A stretch of 64,000 bases of DNA from CAZTYW01 sp964617695 (lineage in GTDB: Bacteria; Chloroflexota; Dehalococcoidia; UBA2247; RBG-13-53-26). Location: NCBI GenBank assembly GCA_964617695.1, contig CAZTYW010000001.1:1-64000 (forward strand), in the 5' to 3' direction. The translations under genes and the position numbers were made by a program. The notes under the pieces are model-generated. The model saw only the letters and a list, made by a program, of their open reading frames with translations, was not told where the DNA came from and made no database searches. This document shows positions 50,914 through 60,194 of this stretch, one piece after another; the first letter of the stretch is position 1; every line of letters begins with the position of its first letter.

Positions 50914-51624
50914 TTACACCCGGGCGGTTGCTGTGTCGAGCACGTCGGTTTCCGCACCGTTCGGAAGTATCATTCCGTTGCCGAGGCGGACAACCCTGTC
51001 TGCTGTGCGAGCCAGGTTGGCATCGTGGGTCACTATGATGAGTGTGGCACCCATTTCCCTGTTCAGGTGACACAACAGATCGACTATCTCCTCGCCGGTT
51101 GCAGCGTCGAGAGTGCCCGTCGGCTCGTCCCCGAGCACCAGCGGTGGATTGTTGGCTACGGCACGGGCTATTGCCACCCTCTGCCTTTCCCCACCCGACA
51201 GCATGGCGGGTCTATGATACAACCTGTCCTTCAGACCCACCGCTTCCAGTAGCTCAGCAGCTCTCCTCTTCCTGTCTTGGGGCTTCATTCCGGCGGCACA
51301 CATTGGAAGCTGAACGTTTTCGAAGGCATTCAGTGTCGGAATTAGATTGTGCAGTTGAAACACAAACCCAACCTTCTGCGCCCTGAAACGGTCAAGGTTC
51401 GAGATACTGGATACGTCGCTGCCATCAACGCACACCCTGCCTCTTGTGGGCGTGTCGAGAGCGCCGATGATGTTGAGTAGCGTGGTCTTGCCGCTGCCCG
51501 AGACTCCCAGCACAGAGACAAAAGCACCTCTCTCGACGCACAGGTCAACCTCTCTAAGTGCAGCCACTCTACCTCCAAAGTAGGTCTTGGACAGGCCCTC
51601 GATCTGCACCATAACACTACTCAT
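50914..51624 (-). CDS. ABC transporter ATP-binding protein, MacB/LolD type
   Basis: 236 residues from ATG 51624, with GGAGG nine bases upstream; a longer frame upstream lies inside the permease. Walker A GVSGSGKTT, Q-loop VFQLHNLIPTLNAFENV, signature LSGGERQRVAIARA, Walker B LVLGDEPTGTLD and the H-loop VTHD are all intact. The EFN-type spacing and the LNIIGALDTPTRG stretch place it with MacB/LolD exporters. It overlaps its permease by eight bases. Substrate unknown; probably an extracytoplasmic peptide, lipid or lipoprotein. Confidence 0.92.
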   Translation of the reverse strand: MSSVMVQIEGLSKTYFGGRVAALREVDLCVERGAFVSVLGVSGSGKTTLLNIIGALDTPTRGRVCVDGSDVSSISNLDRFRAQKVGFVFQLHNLIPTLNAFENVQLPMCAAGMKPQDRKRRAAELLEAVGLKDRLYHRPAMLSGGERQRVAIARAVANNPPLVLGDEPTGTLDAATGEEIVDLLCHLNREMGATLIIVTHDANLARTADRVVRLGNGMILPNGAETDVLDTATARV

Positions 51625-52729
51625 GGCACAGCGCCTCCGCCGGTGACAGACGGCATGCGCGGTAAGCCGGCAATGCTCCACCAAGCAGACCAAGGAGCAG
51701 CGCCACGGCCAAACCAAGAAGGAAAGCATATCCGCTGAAAGCGGGGCTGATCAGACCCTTGACCGAGGGCAGAGACGTGATCAGGCAGATAGCGGCTACT
51801 CCGAGCAGGCTGCCGATAACAAAACCCGCCAGGCTGAGCAGCATCGACTCACCGAGAATCATCTTCAGAATGTTGAACCGACTCCAACCTGCGGCTCTCA
51901 ATATTCCGATCTCTCTCATCCGCTCCCAGAAAGACATCGACATGATACTGACTACTCCTATGCCTCCCATGATAACCGCAATCGAGTAGAAGACCCAGGC
52001 AGAGGTATCCACAACTTCAATGCTGGACAAAGCCTCCAGAAGCCGGGAGGGAGGTGCAACGCTCAGAAAAAGCTGTCCCGATTCTATGCGGTTGATCACG
52101 TCCTCCTCGTCTGCGCCCGGTTCCAGGTAGATGGCGACCAACGTCACCTTTCCTTCTCGCCCAGCCACTTCCTGGGCTTCCGCCAGGGAGATCATGCCAC
52201 CGCCGTCGAGGTAGGCACTCCCTGTTGAATACACTCCCGCCACCCTGAATTCTTCACCTGACTCCAATTCGAGCAGACTGCCCAACTGAAGACCAAGGTT
52301 GCTCCTTGCCCCTTTCCCCAGCAACACCTCAGCCGGATTCTCAAGACGCCTTCCCTCCACGATCTGTGCGTCACTCAGATAGAGGTCGCTATCTTCGGGA
52401 GAGGCACCGAGCAGGTTGAAAGAGGACATCTCAGGAAGTCTGACGCTTGTCACCAGAAAACCCGTGGCACTTTCCACCCCTTCATAGGCCTCGACATCCT
52501 CCACGCTCGAATCGGGAATTGAACCGCTGGTGAGACCAGCCAGCCCCCTCTGAGTGGCTATCAGGTCGGCCTGGGTCAACTCGGCACCGGCGCCCAGCTC
52601 CTTCTTGAGATCGGTGGCCAGCGCAAAGATAGCAACGATCACTGCCACGCTAACGCCGACACCCAGGGCCGTAAGCCAAGTCCTGCTACGGCGCGCCCAC
52701 AGGTTCTTCAATACTAACGTAAGAAGCAT
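51617..52729 (-). CDS. ABC transporter permease, MacB/FtsX type
   Basis: 370 residues with the MacB-FtsX layout: one membrane segment near the N-terminus (about 18-40), a large extracytoplasmic domain (about 45-255) and three segments at the C-terminus. The cytoplasmic coupling region MSFWERMREIGILRAAGWSR and the C-terminal ALPAYRACRLSPAEAL are typical. The ATG lies 20 bp past the terminator of the upstream DUF3352-like gene, and no independent promoter is evident, so readthrough may feed it. Confidence 0.9.
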   Translation of the reverse strand: MLLTLVLKNLWARRSRTWLTALGVGVSVAVIVAIFALATDLKKELGAGAELTQADLIATQRGLAGLTSGSIPDSSVEDVEAYEGVESATGFLVTSVRLPEMSSFNLLGASPEDSDLYLSDAQIVEGRRLENPAEVLLGKGARSNLGLQLGSLLELESGEEFRVAGVYSTGSAYLDGGGMISLAEAQEVAGREGKVTLVAIYLEPGADEEDVINRIESGQLFLSVAPPSRLLEALSSIEVVDTSAWVFYSIAVIMGGIGVVSIMSMSFWERMREIGILRAAGWSRFNILKMILGESMLLSLAGFVIGSLLGVAAICLITSLPSVKGLISPAFSGYAFLLGLAVALLLGLLGGALPAYRACRLSPAEALCHE

Positions 52730-52749
52730 ACTCTCTCTGCGAGCTATTC

Positions 52750-52786
52750 AAAAACTGTGGGGTGGCAGTCGAACTCCACCCCACAG
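52750..52786 (-). terminator. intrinsic terminator after the DUF3352-like gene
   Basis: On the minus strand CTGTGGGGTGG and CCACCCCACAG form a perfect 11-bp stem with a 10-nt loop, followed by five T residues (52754-52750). It lies between the DUF3352-like gene and the permease. Confidence 0.92.
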
Positions 52787-52818
52787 CAGTGAAAGACGTA
52801 GTTTTACAGGGGGAACGC

Positions 52819-55224
52819 CTAGGCAGCAGTTGCCCGGGCCCGCCGCAACAGGACAACCACCAAGGCCGCCAACAGCAAGCCACCGACTATGCCGCCAATC
52901 AGGGCCCAGTTCATTCCAGCAGACTGCACTGCCACCAGGCCAAAGTATGAGAAACCAGCGGATATGCCTTCGAACACGGCATTATCGCCCTGGTAGCCGA
53001 CGAAATTGGTGATCAACACCTGGGCCGTGTCATCGCTGACGCGGAATACCCTGATATTCTTCACCCCGTATTCATCGGCCCAATCGCGTCCCACTTTCAG
53101 AGTTACTACTGCATTCTCCAGATTGTTGCTGGACAGATTGGTCCCATCCACTCTGACTACGTAAGCTACCTCCAGTATGGTCAGCCCGGCCTCGGCAGCC
53201 GCTGACTCAAACGCAGCCTGGACCTCCTCTGGCGCGTTCTTCAGCCCGGTTATCTGAATCTTGGCACCGGCAGGTGCATCCGTGACGTCTACATTCATGC
53301 CTACTGCACACAGGCCTATCTGAGCATCCAGGTCGCTGAAGTCCAACAGTTGGTCTTCAATCTCCACCTTCCCGCTTCCCTCCGCAACCTCCTGCTCCAC
53401 CAGTGGCGGCGGCATCAGATATGCTGCCCCGGTTACCTGCACATCCGTATCTGTCGCAGAAAAAGCAAACCCGAGGGCAAAGCGCAGAGGAATGATACTG
53501 CAGAGGAACTCAAAATCTGCTAGCTCGTCCTCGGTCATCTCCGCGGTGGGTGCCGAGGCTACTGCAGCCTCAAGTGCATCTGTCAGATTCAGATATACTA
53601 TACCCAGGCTGTCCTCAGGCAACAGACCCAGCACGCCCTCAAATTGCTCGGCTTCGTCCAGCGAGGGAACGCTGCCCTGGCTAGCAGCCACCGCGGCCTC
53701 CAGAGCAGCAGTGGTCGAGCCAATCACCAGGTAATCGGTGCCGTCAACGTCCAGGAACAGCCAGCCCGGTGACGCACCGTCCGCCGCTATTCCATCGTTT
53801 GAAACCAGCGTGGCGTCGACCCCACCGACGGTGGTCGGCGACGTTTCGAGCAGGTCCGGCTCGCCTTCCGCCTCGGACTCTATAATCGTGTTGAGGGCGC
53901 CGATTATGGTGTTGAGGTGCGCCTCAACCGCACTCGGCTCGTCGACCTCGAACATGATGAGGACGTCAAGCGTCTGCGGTTGCATGCCCTCTCCAAAGTC
54001 AACGGGAAGCAGGGCGAACGAGAACTCGCCTGTCATCCAACCGAAGACATCGTTGTCTATGTCCACGCCAAGCTCGGTAGCAATGATGTCGAGCATCTCT
54101 TCGAAGGTCTCTGCCTCCGGGGTAGCCTCCCAGTTGTCACTTATTATGCTCCGCACCTGCTGCCAGTAGGCATTCACGTCTTGCCACGATGCATAGAGCA
54201 GTGTGCCCTCTGGCACGATTCCCGCGCTCTTCAGCGACGCGGGTTCCGTGCTGGGCAATGTCACTCCCTCAGGAAGAGGACTGGTGGCAGTCACGCTTAT
54301 ACCACTGCCCGTAACGCAAAGGGACGCCGCCAAATATGGGGGAACGTAGCCGCCGAGCATCTCAACCAGACCTCCGAGCCCATCCTGCTCCCCCTCAGGC
54401 GGAACAATCTCTAGAGAGTTCTGCCATATCTCTCCCAAGTTCAGGTAGACCATCCCCACCCTGTCTGCGGGGAGGGCAGCCTGGGCCTGCTGGAAGTCGG
54501 CGTCGTCGGCCAGCGACCCGGACAGACCAGCATCAACTATCAAGTCAAGACAGCTCTCCAGCAGGTCCGCGTCACGGGCCACCGAAACCAGAATGTACCG
54601 GTCGGTGAAAGCCCAGTAAGTCCCCGTCCCTGGGAAACCATAAAGAGTGTCGACTCCACGGTAACTCGTCAGATCATCCTTGGTAGGAACAGCCGGCAGT
54701 CCTGCTTCATCAGCCAAGAAAGGCAGGAGCTCTCCGAAGACGAAGTCATCCGAAGCTGCCTTGTCCGTAGTCCCGATGAACCATATGGCGTCAGGATCTT
54801 CTACACTGGCGTTCGTGAGGCCTCGAACCGCTATGCCCATCTCTGGGCCCAGCCAGGTGAATATGTCCTCAATGTCGATACCGTTCTCTTCCTCGGACTC
54901 CGCAAGAAATTCCGCCCATTTGGCTTTCACATTCGGGTTCTGCCACCAGTAGTTGAGGAGACCCAGCATCTTGGTCATCTGGTCCTCACTGGGGGCAAGA
55001 TTGACCGTCAGGTAGAGTTCAACATCATTGGGAAGGAACTGCGCTGTCTCCTCACCCTGGTGTTGATCCGCAGCCAGAGCAGGAGCGCCGATGCCCGCCA
55101 GGCTCGCAAGGAGCGACACCACGACTAGTAACGGCAGCGCTCTCCAGGAGATTGATCGGCGAAAGCTTCCCCGACGTCCTGTCCTGGGTCTTTCAGAAGA
55201 AACGACTTCCATGAGCGTATTCAT
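52819..55224 (-). CDS. secreted, membrane-anchored DUF3352-like protein
   Basis: 801 residues. A signal peptide or signal anchor is visible near residues 27-51 (ALPLLVVVSLLASLAGIGAPALA). The body (about 60-590) has two repeated segments resembling DUF3352 (LPNDVELYLTVN, LPADRVGMVYLNLG, LPEDSLGIVYLNL), strongly acidic. Near the C-terminus NLSSNNLENAVVTLKV and FEGISAGFSYFGLVAVQ resemble the PGF-pre-PGF-type domain known from archaeal surface proteins. A final membrane helix (WALIGGIVGGLLLAALVVVLL) and an RR-containing tail anchor it. Function unknown. The ABC exporter follows. Confidence 0.75.
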   Translation of the reverse strand: MNTLMEVVSSERPRTGRRGSFRRSISWRALPLLVVVSLLASLAGIGAPALAADQHQGEETAQFLPNDVELYLTVNLAPSEDQMTKMLGLLNYWWQNPNVKAKWAEFLAESEEENGIDIEDIFTWLGPEMGIAVRGLTNASVEDPDAIWFIGTTDKAASDDFVFGELLPFLADEAGLPAVPTKDDLTSYRGVDTLYGFPGTGTYWAFTDRYILVSVARDADLLESCLDLIVDAGLSGSLADDADFQQAQAALPADRVGMVYLNLGEIWQNSLEIVPPEGEQDGLGGLVEMLGGYVPPYLAASLCVTGSGISVTATSPLPEGVTLPSTEPASLKSAGIVPEGTLLYASWQDVNAYWQQVRSIISDNWEATPEAETFEEMLDIIATELGVDIDNDVFGWMTGEFSFALLPVDFGEGMQPQTLDVLIMFEVDEPSAVEAHLNTIIGALNTIIESEAEGEPDLLETSPTTVGGVDATLVSNDGIAADGASPGWLFLDVDGTDYLVIGSTTAALEAAVAASQGSVPSLDEAEQFEGVLGLLPEDSLGIVYLNLTDALEAAVASAPTAEMTEDELADFEFLCSIIPLRFALGFAFSATDTDVQVTGAAYLMPPPLVEQEVAEGSGKVEIEDQLLDFSDLDAQIGLCAVGMNVDVTDAPAGAKIQITGLKNAPEEVQAAFESAAAEAGLTILEVAYVVRVDGTNLSSNNLENAVVTLKVGRDWADEYGVKNIRVFRVSDDTAQVLITNFVGYQGDNAVFEGISAGFSYFGLVAVQSAGMNWALIGGIVGGLLLAALVVVLLRRARATAA

Positions 55225-55375
55225 GTGCCCGTATCCCCTTTCTGATCGATAGCATTAATCAAACAGGCCATCGCAGAGCCTGGTACCATCCCGCAGAAGA
55301 ACCATTCGCCATTCACGGCGACCGATTCTGCCTCACCAGGACTGCCACAGTGATGAGAATCAATCTCGAACACAA
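55225..55375 (-). other. long leader of the DUF3352-like gene, no coding sense seen
   Basis: About 150 nt lie between the predicted transcription start near 55375 and the ATG at 55224. I saw no riboswitch pattern or strong hairpin. The rest of the 419-bp gap to pabB (to 55643) holds the two divergent promoters and no gene. Confidence 0.3.
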
Positions 55376-55381
55376 GCCTGG

Positions 55382-55411
55382 TTTGTATCACAAGAACCGC
55401 GGGGCTGTCAA
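55382..55411 (-). promoter_or_regulatory. promoter of the DUF3352-like gene
   Basis: On the minus strand a perfect TTGACA (55411-55406) and TACAAA (55387-55382) are 18 bp apart. Confidence 0.55.
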
Positions 55412-55602
55412 GTGCTTCGCGGGATGCCACAAAGCTACGAGGTACCTGCGTCAGGCTTTCGCTACCTTTGGTCGGAATTTCAAGCCGTTTGGCTACCGCG
55501 GCCGCTGAGTTGCCGTTCACGTCACGGACGACCGGCGATCCCGACCCGGCACCACGCGCTATCGCAGGCGGATGGAAGCTAAGCTGGAACATGGGCAGGT
55601 GT

Positions 55603-55631
55603 TTGACGCACAGCATGTCGCCAACTAAACT
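55603..55631 (+). promoter_or_regulatory. promoter of pabB-pabA-pabC
   Basis: TTGACG (55603-55608) and TAAACT (55626-55631) are 17 bp apart. Transcription would begin near 55638, only about six nt before the pabB ATG, so the mRNA may be almost leaderless. Confidence 0.55.
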
Positions 55632-55643
55632 TGGTAGCCAGAA

Positions 55644-57107
55644 ATGGGTGGCTACGGTCTCGTAGATGAAATCCCCATTGCGGCAAATGCGGCTGATATT
55701 TTCGCACTGCTCCACGGACGTCCCTTCAGCTTCTTCCTCGACAGCGGCATGGACCCGCAGAATCTGGGGCGCTACTCCTTCATCGGCATAAGACCCTTTC
55801 TTGTGCTGACGAGCCGCGGCGACAGCCTGACTTTCCTCACCCGAAAGGGAGCCGAGCACCGAAAGGGCAATCCTTTCGATGCCCTGCGCAGACTGCTTAG
55901 CGAGTATAGCCTTGGGCCACGCGATTCTCCCCTCCCATTGTCGGGAGGCGCGGTAGGGTATCTGAGCTATGACCTGTGTCACTTCGTCGAGCATCTACCA
56001 TGCAAGGCAATCGATGATCTTCAGCTCCCCGAGAGCTGCCTTGCCTTCTACGACTCGGTACTTGCCTTCGACCACTTGAAGCGCAAAGCCTACATCGCGT
56101 GCAGCGGCTTTCCCGAGCAGGAAGAACACAGCAGGCTGAGGACAGCTGCCAGACGCATGAAGGAACTCAAGGGACTGCTGTCCGACCTTCTTTCCAGAAG
56201 TCCCGGCAACGGGCGCTCCCTCTTTGTCCACGAACACCCACCCACGCCCAACCCGGTGTCGGCAGGTGAGCCCAGACCCAACTTTACTCGACAGGAATAC
56301 GTTGAGGCAGTGCAGAAGGCGAGAGACTACATTGCCGCCGGAGATATCTTCCAGGTCAATCTGTCCCAGAGGTTTGAGACAGACTTTCCTGGCTCACCAT
56401 ACCACCTGTACCGGCGCTTGCGACGCATCAACCCTGCCCCTTTCGCTGCCTACCTCAACTTCGGCCCGGTCACGGTTTTGAGTGCCTCCCCGGAGAGGTT
56501 CCTGCTGGTCAACGGTGACCGCGTGGAGACACGCCCCATGAAAGGCACACGCCCACGCGGCAGCACTGTCCTGGAAGACGAGGCCCTGGCCAGGGAGCTG
56601 GTTCACAGCGCCAAGGACAGAGCGGAGAATGTCATGATCGTTGACCTCGAAAGGAATGACCTGGGAAAGGTGTGCCACTTCGGCTCGGTGAGACTGAAGG
56701 AATTGTGGACTCTGGAGAAATATGCTACTGTATTCCAGCTAACCTCTACGGTGGAAGGGAGGTTGCAGTCGGGCAGGAACAGGATCGACCTGCTGGAAGC
56801 ATGCTTTCCCGGCGGTTCAATCACCGGCGCTCCCAAGGTGAGGGCCATGGAAATCATCGATGAGTTGGAGCCGACCAGGCGCAGCATCTACACAGGTTGC
56901 ATCGGGTATTTCAGCTTCAGCGGCGAAATGGATACCAACATCGCCATCCGCACCATCCTGATCAAGGGCAGAAAAGCATACTTCCAGGTGGGAGGAGGCA
57001 TAACCTACGATTCAGACCCAGAGGCAGAATACCAGGAGACCATCGACAAAGCGAGGGCGCTGGTGCAGTCTCTCAGCCCATCGCCCGATACAGCGGTGTT
57101 GACATGA
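55644..57107 (+). CDS. pabB: aminodeoxychorismate synthase component I
   Basis: 487 residues of the chorismate-utilising family (TrpE/PabB), which converts chorismate and ammonia into 4-amino-4-deoxychorismate. Signatures are SPERFL, PMKGTRPRG, the acidic DRAENVMIVDLERNDLG motif and PGGSITGAPKVRAMEII. The lysine in PMKGT is the PabB hallmark where TrpE differs. PabA and PabC follow directly, which settles the role over TrpE. No SD precedes the ATG, in keeping with a near-leaderless start. The stop overlaps pabA by four bases. Confidence 0.92.
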   Translation: MGGYGLVDEIPIAANAADIFALLHGRPFSFFLDSGMDPQNLGRYSFIGIRPFLVLTSRGDSLTFLTRKGAEHRKGNPFDALRRLLSEYSLGPRDSPLPLSGGAVGYLSYDLCHFVEHLPCKAIDDLQLPESCLAFYDSVLAFDHLKRKAYIACSGFPEQEEHSRLRTAARRMKELKGLLSDLLSRSPGNGRSLFVHEHPPTPNPVSAGEPRPNFTRQEYVEAVQKARDYIAAGDIFQVNLSQRFETDFPGSPYHLYRRLRRINPAPFAAYLNFGPVTVLSASPERFLLVNGDRVETRPMKGTRPRGSTVLEDEALARELVHSAKDRAENVMIVDLERNDLGKVCHFGSVRLKELWTLEKYATVFQLTSTVEGRLQSGRNRIDLLEACFPGGSITGAPKVRAMEIIDELEPTRRSIYTGCIGYFSFSGEMDTNIAIRTILIKGRKAYFQVGGGITYDSDPEAEYQETIDKARALVQSLSPSPDTAVLT

Positions 57108-57697
57108 TTCTGATCATCGATAACTACGACTCCTTCGTCTACAACCTCGCCCAATACGTGGGCGAGCTAGGACATGAACCTGTTGTTCGTCGCAACGATG
57201 CGATCACTTTGGACGAAATAGGCCATCTCGCCCCCACCCACATCATTATCTCTCCGGGGCCGGGCACCCCTCTGGATGCCGGCATCTCCAACGACGTTGT
57301 GCGACACTTCGGCGGCGTAATTCCCATTTTGGGTGTCTGTCTGGGGCACCAGTGCATCGGCTATGTATACGGCGGCGTGGTCGACCGCCACAACCCTACC
57401 CATGGGAAGGCGTCCGTCATCTACCACGACGGCAAGACCATTTTCTCTGGCCTTCCCAATCCGATAGAGGCTGGACGCTACCACTCCCTCATCGTCCAAG
57501 CAGATAGCGTGCCCTCCTGTCTTGAGACCTCGGCCTCTTTGGCCACCGGAGAGGTCATGGGCCTGCGCCACAAAGAGTACGTGGTCGAGGGAGTACAGTT
57601 TCATCCCGAATCCGTGCTCACCGCCAGCGGTCACCAAATACTGGACAACTTTCTGCATTTGTCCACGGCCCTCTGGAACCCAGGTCCAGGTCGCTAG
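57104..57697 (+). CDS. pabA: aminodeoxychorismate synthase glutamine amidotransferase
   Basis: 197 residues of class I glutamine amidotransferase. The start MILIIDNYDSFVYNL is at ATG 57104, overlapping the pabB stop (ATGA). Catalytic C79 lies in GVCLGHQ, and the His-Glu pair is in VQFHPESV. It delivers ammonia to PabB. It may be shared with anthranilate synthase in genomes that lack a separate TrpG. Followed by pabC after 13 bp. Confidence 0.92.
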   Translation: MILIIDNYDSFVYNLAQYVGELGHEPVVRRNDAITLDEIGHLAPTHIIISPGPGTPLDAGISNDVVRHFGGVIPILGVCLGHQCIGYVYGGVVDRHNPTHGKASVIYHDGKTIFSGLPNPIEAGRYHSLIVQADSVPSCLETSASLATGEVMGLRHKEYVVEGVQFHPESVLTASGHQILDNFLHLSTALWNPGPGR

Positions 57698-57710
57698 CCA
57701 CAGGAAGCCA

Positions 57711-58667
57711 GTGGAAGAAATCGTCTATCTCAAAGGCTCTCTCATGCCGTCGTCCCAGGCCAGGCTATCTTGCCGAGACTATGGCTTCCTTTACGGCTAT
57801 GGACTGTTCGAGACCATGAGGGCTTACTCGGGGCACGTCTTCCTCGTGGACAGACACCTTGACCGCCTGTACCGCTCAGCGAGCTTCCTGGGAATAGACT
57901 CGGCAGACCTACCTGACATGCGGAAAGCCATCTACGATACCCTCCAGGCAAACAGACTGTCTGACGCCCGCATCAGGCTCACGGTGTCAGGCGGTGAGGG
58001 GACGCCCTTTCCCGACCTCAGCCTGCATCGGCCCCCAACAGTGTTGATCGTGGCCACGCCTTACGCCGGCCACTCAGATGAGGTCTATCATCGAGGATTC
58101 ACTGCCATAGTGTCTCGAATTCGGCGCAACACCCAGTCACCCAGTTCGGGTGTCAAATCCCTCAACTACCTCGATAGCCTGCTGGCGCGTCAGGAAGCCC
58201 GGATGGCGGGTGCCGATGAGGCCGTACTGCTCAATGAGCAGGGGTTCGTGGCTGAAGCCAGCACCAGCAACGTCTTTGCTGCCTCAGCAGACACGTTGCT
58301 CACGCCCAGCGAGGGCAGCGGCATATTGCCAGGCATCACACGCGAGGTCGTTTTGGAGTTGGCTGGCTCCCTCGGACTCAGGGTGGTAACAGGCAGAATG
58401 ACGCTGACAGAGCTGAGCCAAGCTGACGAAGCCTTCCTCACCAACTCTCTGGTTGAAATAATGCCTCTCACTCAACTCAGCGAGCAGGTGATCGGCTCTG
58501 GACGGCCAGGTACGCTAACAGTGCAACTGAGCCAGGCGTACAAGACACTGGTACGAGACGCTGTCAACCAGCATTCAGGCCGGACCGATTCGCCCGGGGC
58601 TTCCCACTCACCCAGAGGTGGTGACAACGGCTCTCCTGAGTTCCATCGAAGCGCCGACTCCGGCTAG
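57711..58667 (+). CDS. pabC: aminodeoxychorismate lyase / branched-chain aminotransferase-like (fold IV PLP)
   Basis: 318 residues from GTG 57711, with AGGAAG three to four bases before it. The PLP lysine is K149 in VKSLNYLDS, and the signatures DYGFLYGYGLFETMRAY and EASTSNVFA are those of class IV PLP enzymes. PabC splits aminodeoxychorismate to p-aminobenzoate and pyruvate; branched-chain or D-amino-acid aminotransferase is the alternative, less likely in this operon. The C-terminus carries about 25 extra polar residues rich in Ser, Gly and Pro with no family match. Confidence 0.87.
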   Translation: MEEIVYLKGSLMPSSQARLSCRDYGFLYGYGLFETMRAYSGHVFLVDRHLDRLYRSASFLGIDSADLPDMRKAIYDTLQANRLSDARIRLTVSGGEGTPFPDLSLHRPPTVLIVATPYAGHSDEVYHRGFTAIVSRIRRNTQSPSSGVKSLNYLDSLLARQEARMAGADEAVLLNEQGFVAEASTSNVFAASADTLLTPSEGSGILPGITREVVLELAGSLGLRVVTGRMTLTELSQADEAFLTNSLVEIMPLTQLSEQVIGSGRPGTLTVQLSQAYKTLVRDAVNQHSGRTDSPGASHSPRGGDNGSPEFHRSADSG

Positions 58668-58811
58668 TGGTTTCCAGTTCTATTGGCTGACAGGAATGGC
58701 AGCACCGCGTTCGTCGCCGCAGTACGTGCTGGACCACACGAACGAGGCCTTCTGACCCTTCAGGCTCACCAAAGTGCCCCTTTTTCTTTATGGGCATGAG
58801 ACCGATTGGCC

Positions 58812-58841
58812 TTGCACAACGGTGCCCTGCACAAATAAATT
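58812..58841 (+). promoter_or_regulatory. candidate promoter of the HEAT-repeat gene
   Basis: TTGCAC (58812-58817) and TAAATT (58836-58841) are 18 bp apart, about 100 nt before the ATG. The 272-bp gap after pabC shows no clear terminator. Confidence 0.4.
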
Positions 58842-58939
58842 TAGGTGTCGGTGCAGCTACGAACGGCCGCAAACTGGAACCCAGACCGGAACGCCTCGCT
58901 CTGCATAGCAGAAAAAGAGAGGGGAGGTAATCCTTAGCT

Positions 58940-60073
58940 ATGGAAACGTGGTCCCCCAACGGTAATGAGGGTAACGACGTGGAGAAGCAAGACGCAAGAA
59001 CGCTGATCCACATGCTTAGCGATAGCAACTGGCTCATTCGCTGCGACGCCTGCCAGGCTCTCGAAAGGCTTGGCGACATTCTGGCTGTGGAGCCACTGGC
59101 CAGGTTGGTCCTTGAAGACGAGAGCAACCTTGTACGCGCCCAGGCAGCCCAGGCGCTGGGGAGAATCGGCACCAGCCAGGCTGTTGAGCCGCTTGTCAAG
59201 GCACTGTCCGATGCCGACTGCTTCGTGCGGGCCCACGCAGCCCAGGCACTCGGGAGAATCGGTGACACCGAGGCTATTGAACATCTCATCGGCACCTTAA
59301 ACGACAGCAATGATCTTGTGCGCGGGCGCGCCATCCAGGCGATGGGCAAAATCGGCGATGGTCACGCTGCAGAAGCCGTGGCTGCTCTGCTTTCGGACAA
59401 GGAGATGTGTATCCATGCCGTACACGCGTTGGCCAGGATTGGCCAACCTGCCATCAGGCCTATGATGAAGGCAGTCGCCAACAATCATGATCTTTGCATG
59501 CTTGCCGCAGAAGCGCTGTGTCGGATGGGCGAGGCAGCGATTGATGGGATTGCTGAAGAGTTGCTTCGCGGCGAGGATGCCTACATACGGATGGCCGCGG
59601 CAAAGGCGCTTGGCCGCCTGCGGGATAGCACGGCCATCAGGCCGCTGATCGAAGCTGCTGCTGGCAACTATGCTGTGTGGGGCTACGCTACTGAGGCCTT
59701 GAGGGAGATGGGCGAGCCTGCTGTGGAGCCTCTCGTCGAGGCACTGAATGACGTTAATGCCAGCACGCAGGAGTGCGCCGCTCGGATGCTGGGAGCCGTT
59801 GGCAGTGACGACGTCGTGGGCCCACTGATCGATTCCCTCGGCAGTGACGAATCCACCGTGCGTGCCACAGCCGCCGAAGCGCTGGGAAGTATCGGCGACA
59901 AGCGCGCCGTCAAGCCACTCATTGACGCCACCAGGGACACCGAGGTGCGCGTGGCCGAGAACGCAGCAATAGCGTTGGGGAGAATCAGCGCTCCCCGGAA
60001 CGCACTATCCGGCCAGGACCTGGCCGATATTCACATACGCTGGAGGGCTCAGTACCGGCCATTCAGCGACTAG
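58940..60073 (+). CDS. HEAT-repeat protein
   Basis: 377 residues made almost entirely of about ten HEAT (PBS-lyase-type) repeats with the pattern AVEPL-x-x-AL-x-D-x-x-x-x-VR-x-x-AA-x-ALG-x-IG, beginning near residue 18. Examples are AVEPLVKALSDADCFVRAHAA and AVKPLIDATRDTEVRVAENAA. No enzymatic domain, signal peptide or membrane segment. Such solenoids bind other proteins; a phycobilin-lyase role is unlikely here. The ATG follows GGGGAGG at a rather long spacing of about 13 bases; GTG 58979 is an alternative start. Function unknown. Confidence 0.8.
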   Translation: METWSPNGNEGNDVEKQDARTLIHMLSDSNWLIRCDACQALERLGDILAVEPLARLVLEDESNLVRAQAAQALGRIGTSQAVEPLVKALSDADCFVRAHAAQALGRIGDTEAIEHLIGTLNDSNDLVRGRAIQAMGKIGDGHAAEAVAALLSDKEMCIHAVHALARIGQPAIRPMMKAVANNHDLCMLAAEALCRMGEAAIDGIAEELLRGEDAYIRMAAAKALGRLRDSTAIRPLIEAAAGNYAVWGYATEALREMGEPAVEPLVEALNDVNASTQECAARMLGAVGSDDVVGPLIDSLGSDESTVRATAAEALGSIGDKRAVKPLIDATRDTEVRVAENAAIALGRISAPRNALSGQDLADIHIRWRAQYRPFSD

Positions 60074-60099
60074 CCTGAATACAAACGGGTCTTGCCCAG

Positions 60100-60140
60100 C
60101 AAAAAAAGCAGGATGGTCCATGAGTTGGACATCCTGCTTT
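60100..60140. terminator. bidirectional terminator between the HEAT gene and a response regulator
   Basis: AGCAGGAT and ATCCTGCT (60107-60138) form the base of a stem that continues through a TCCA/TGGA pair around a short loop. On the minus strand it is followed by seven T residues (60107-60101); on the plus strand by TTTCATT. The minus-strand side is the stronger terminator. Confidence 0.85.
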
Positions 60141-60194
60141 CATTGTGTGTCCTGCGAGCACAAAATCAGGGGAGGCAGCTGGTACCCCAGCGGT

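Noticed and set aside
55221..55994. A 257-codon open frame on the minus strand over the pabB 5' end
   Set aside because: It covers the pabB start and the promoter region and has no recognisable motif or SD. PabB is well supported on the other strand.
58780..58940. Possible second GEMM-like aptamer before the HEAT gene (GCAAACTGG and GGAACGCC)
   Set aside because: The order is superficially similar but lacks GGCAAACC, the GACGCAAAG core and a closing P1, so I do not call it.
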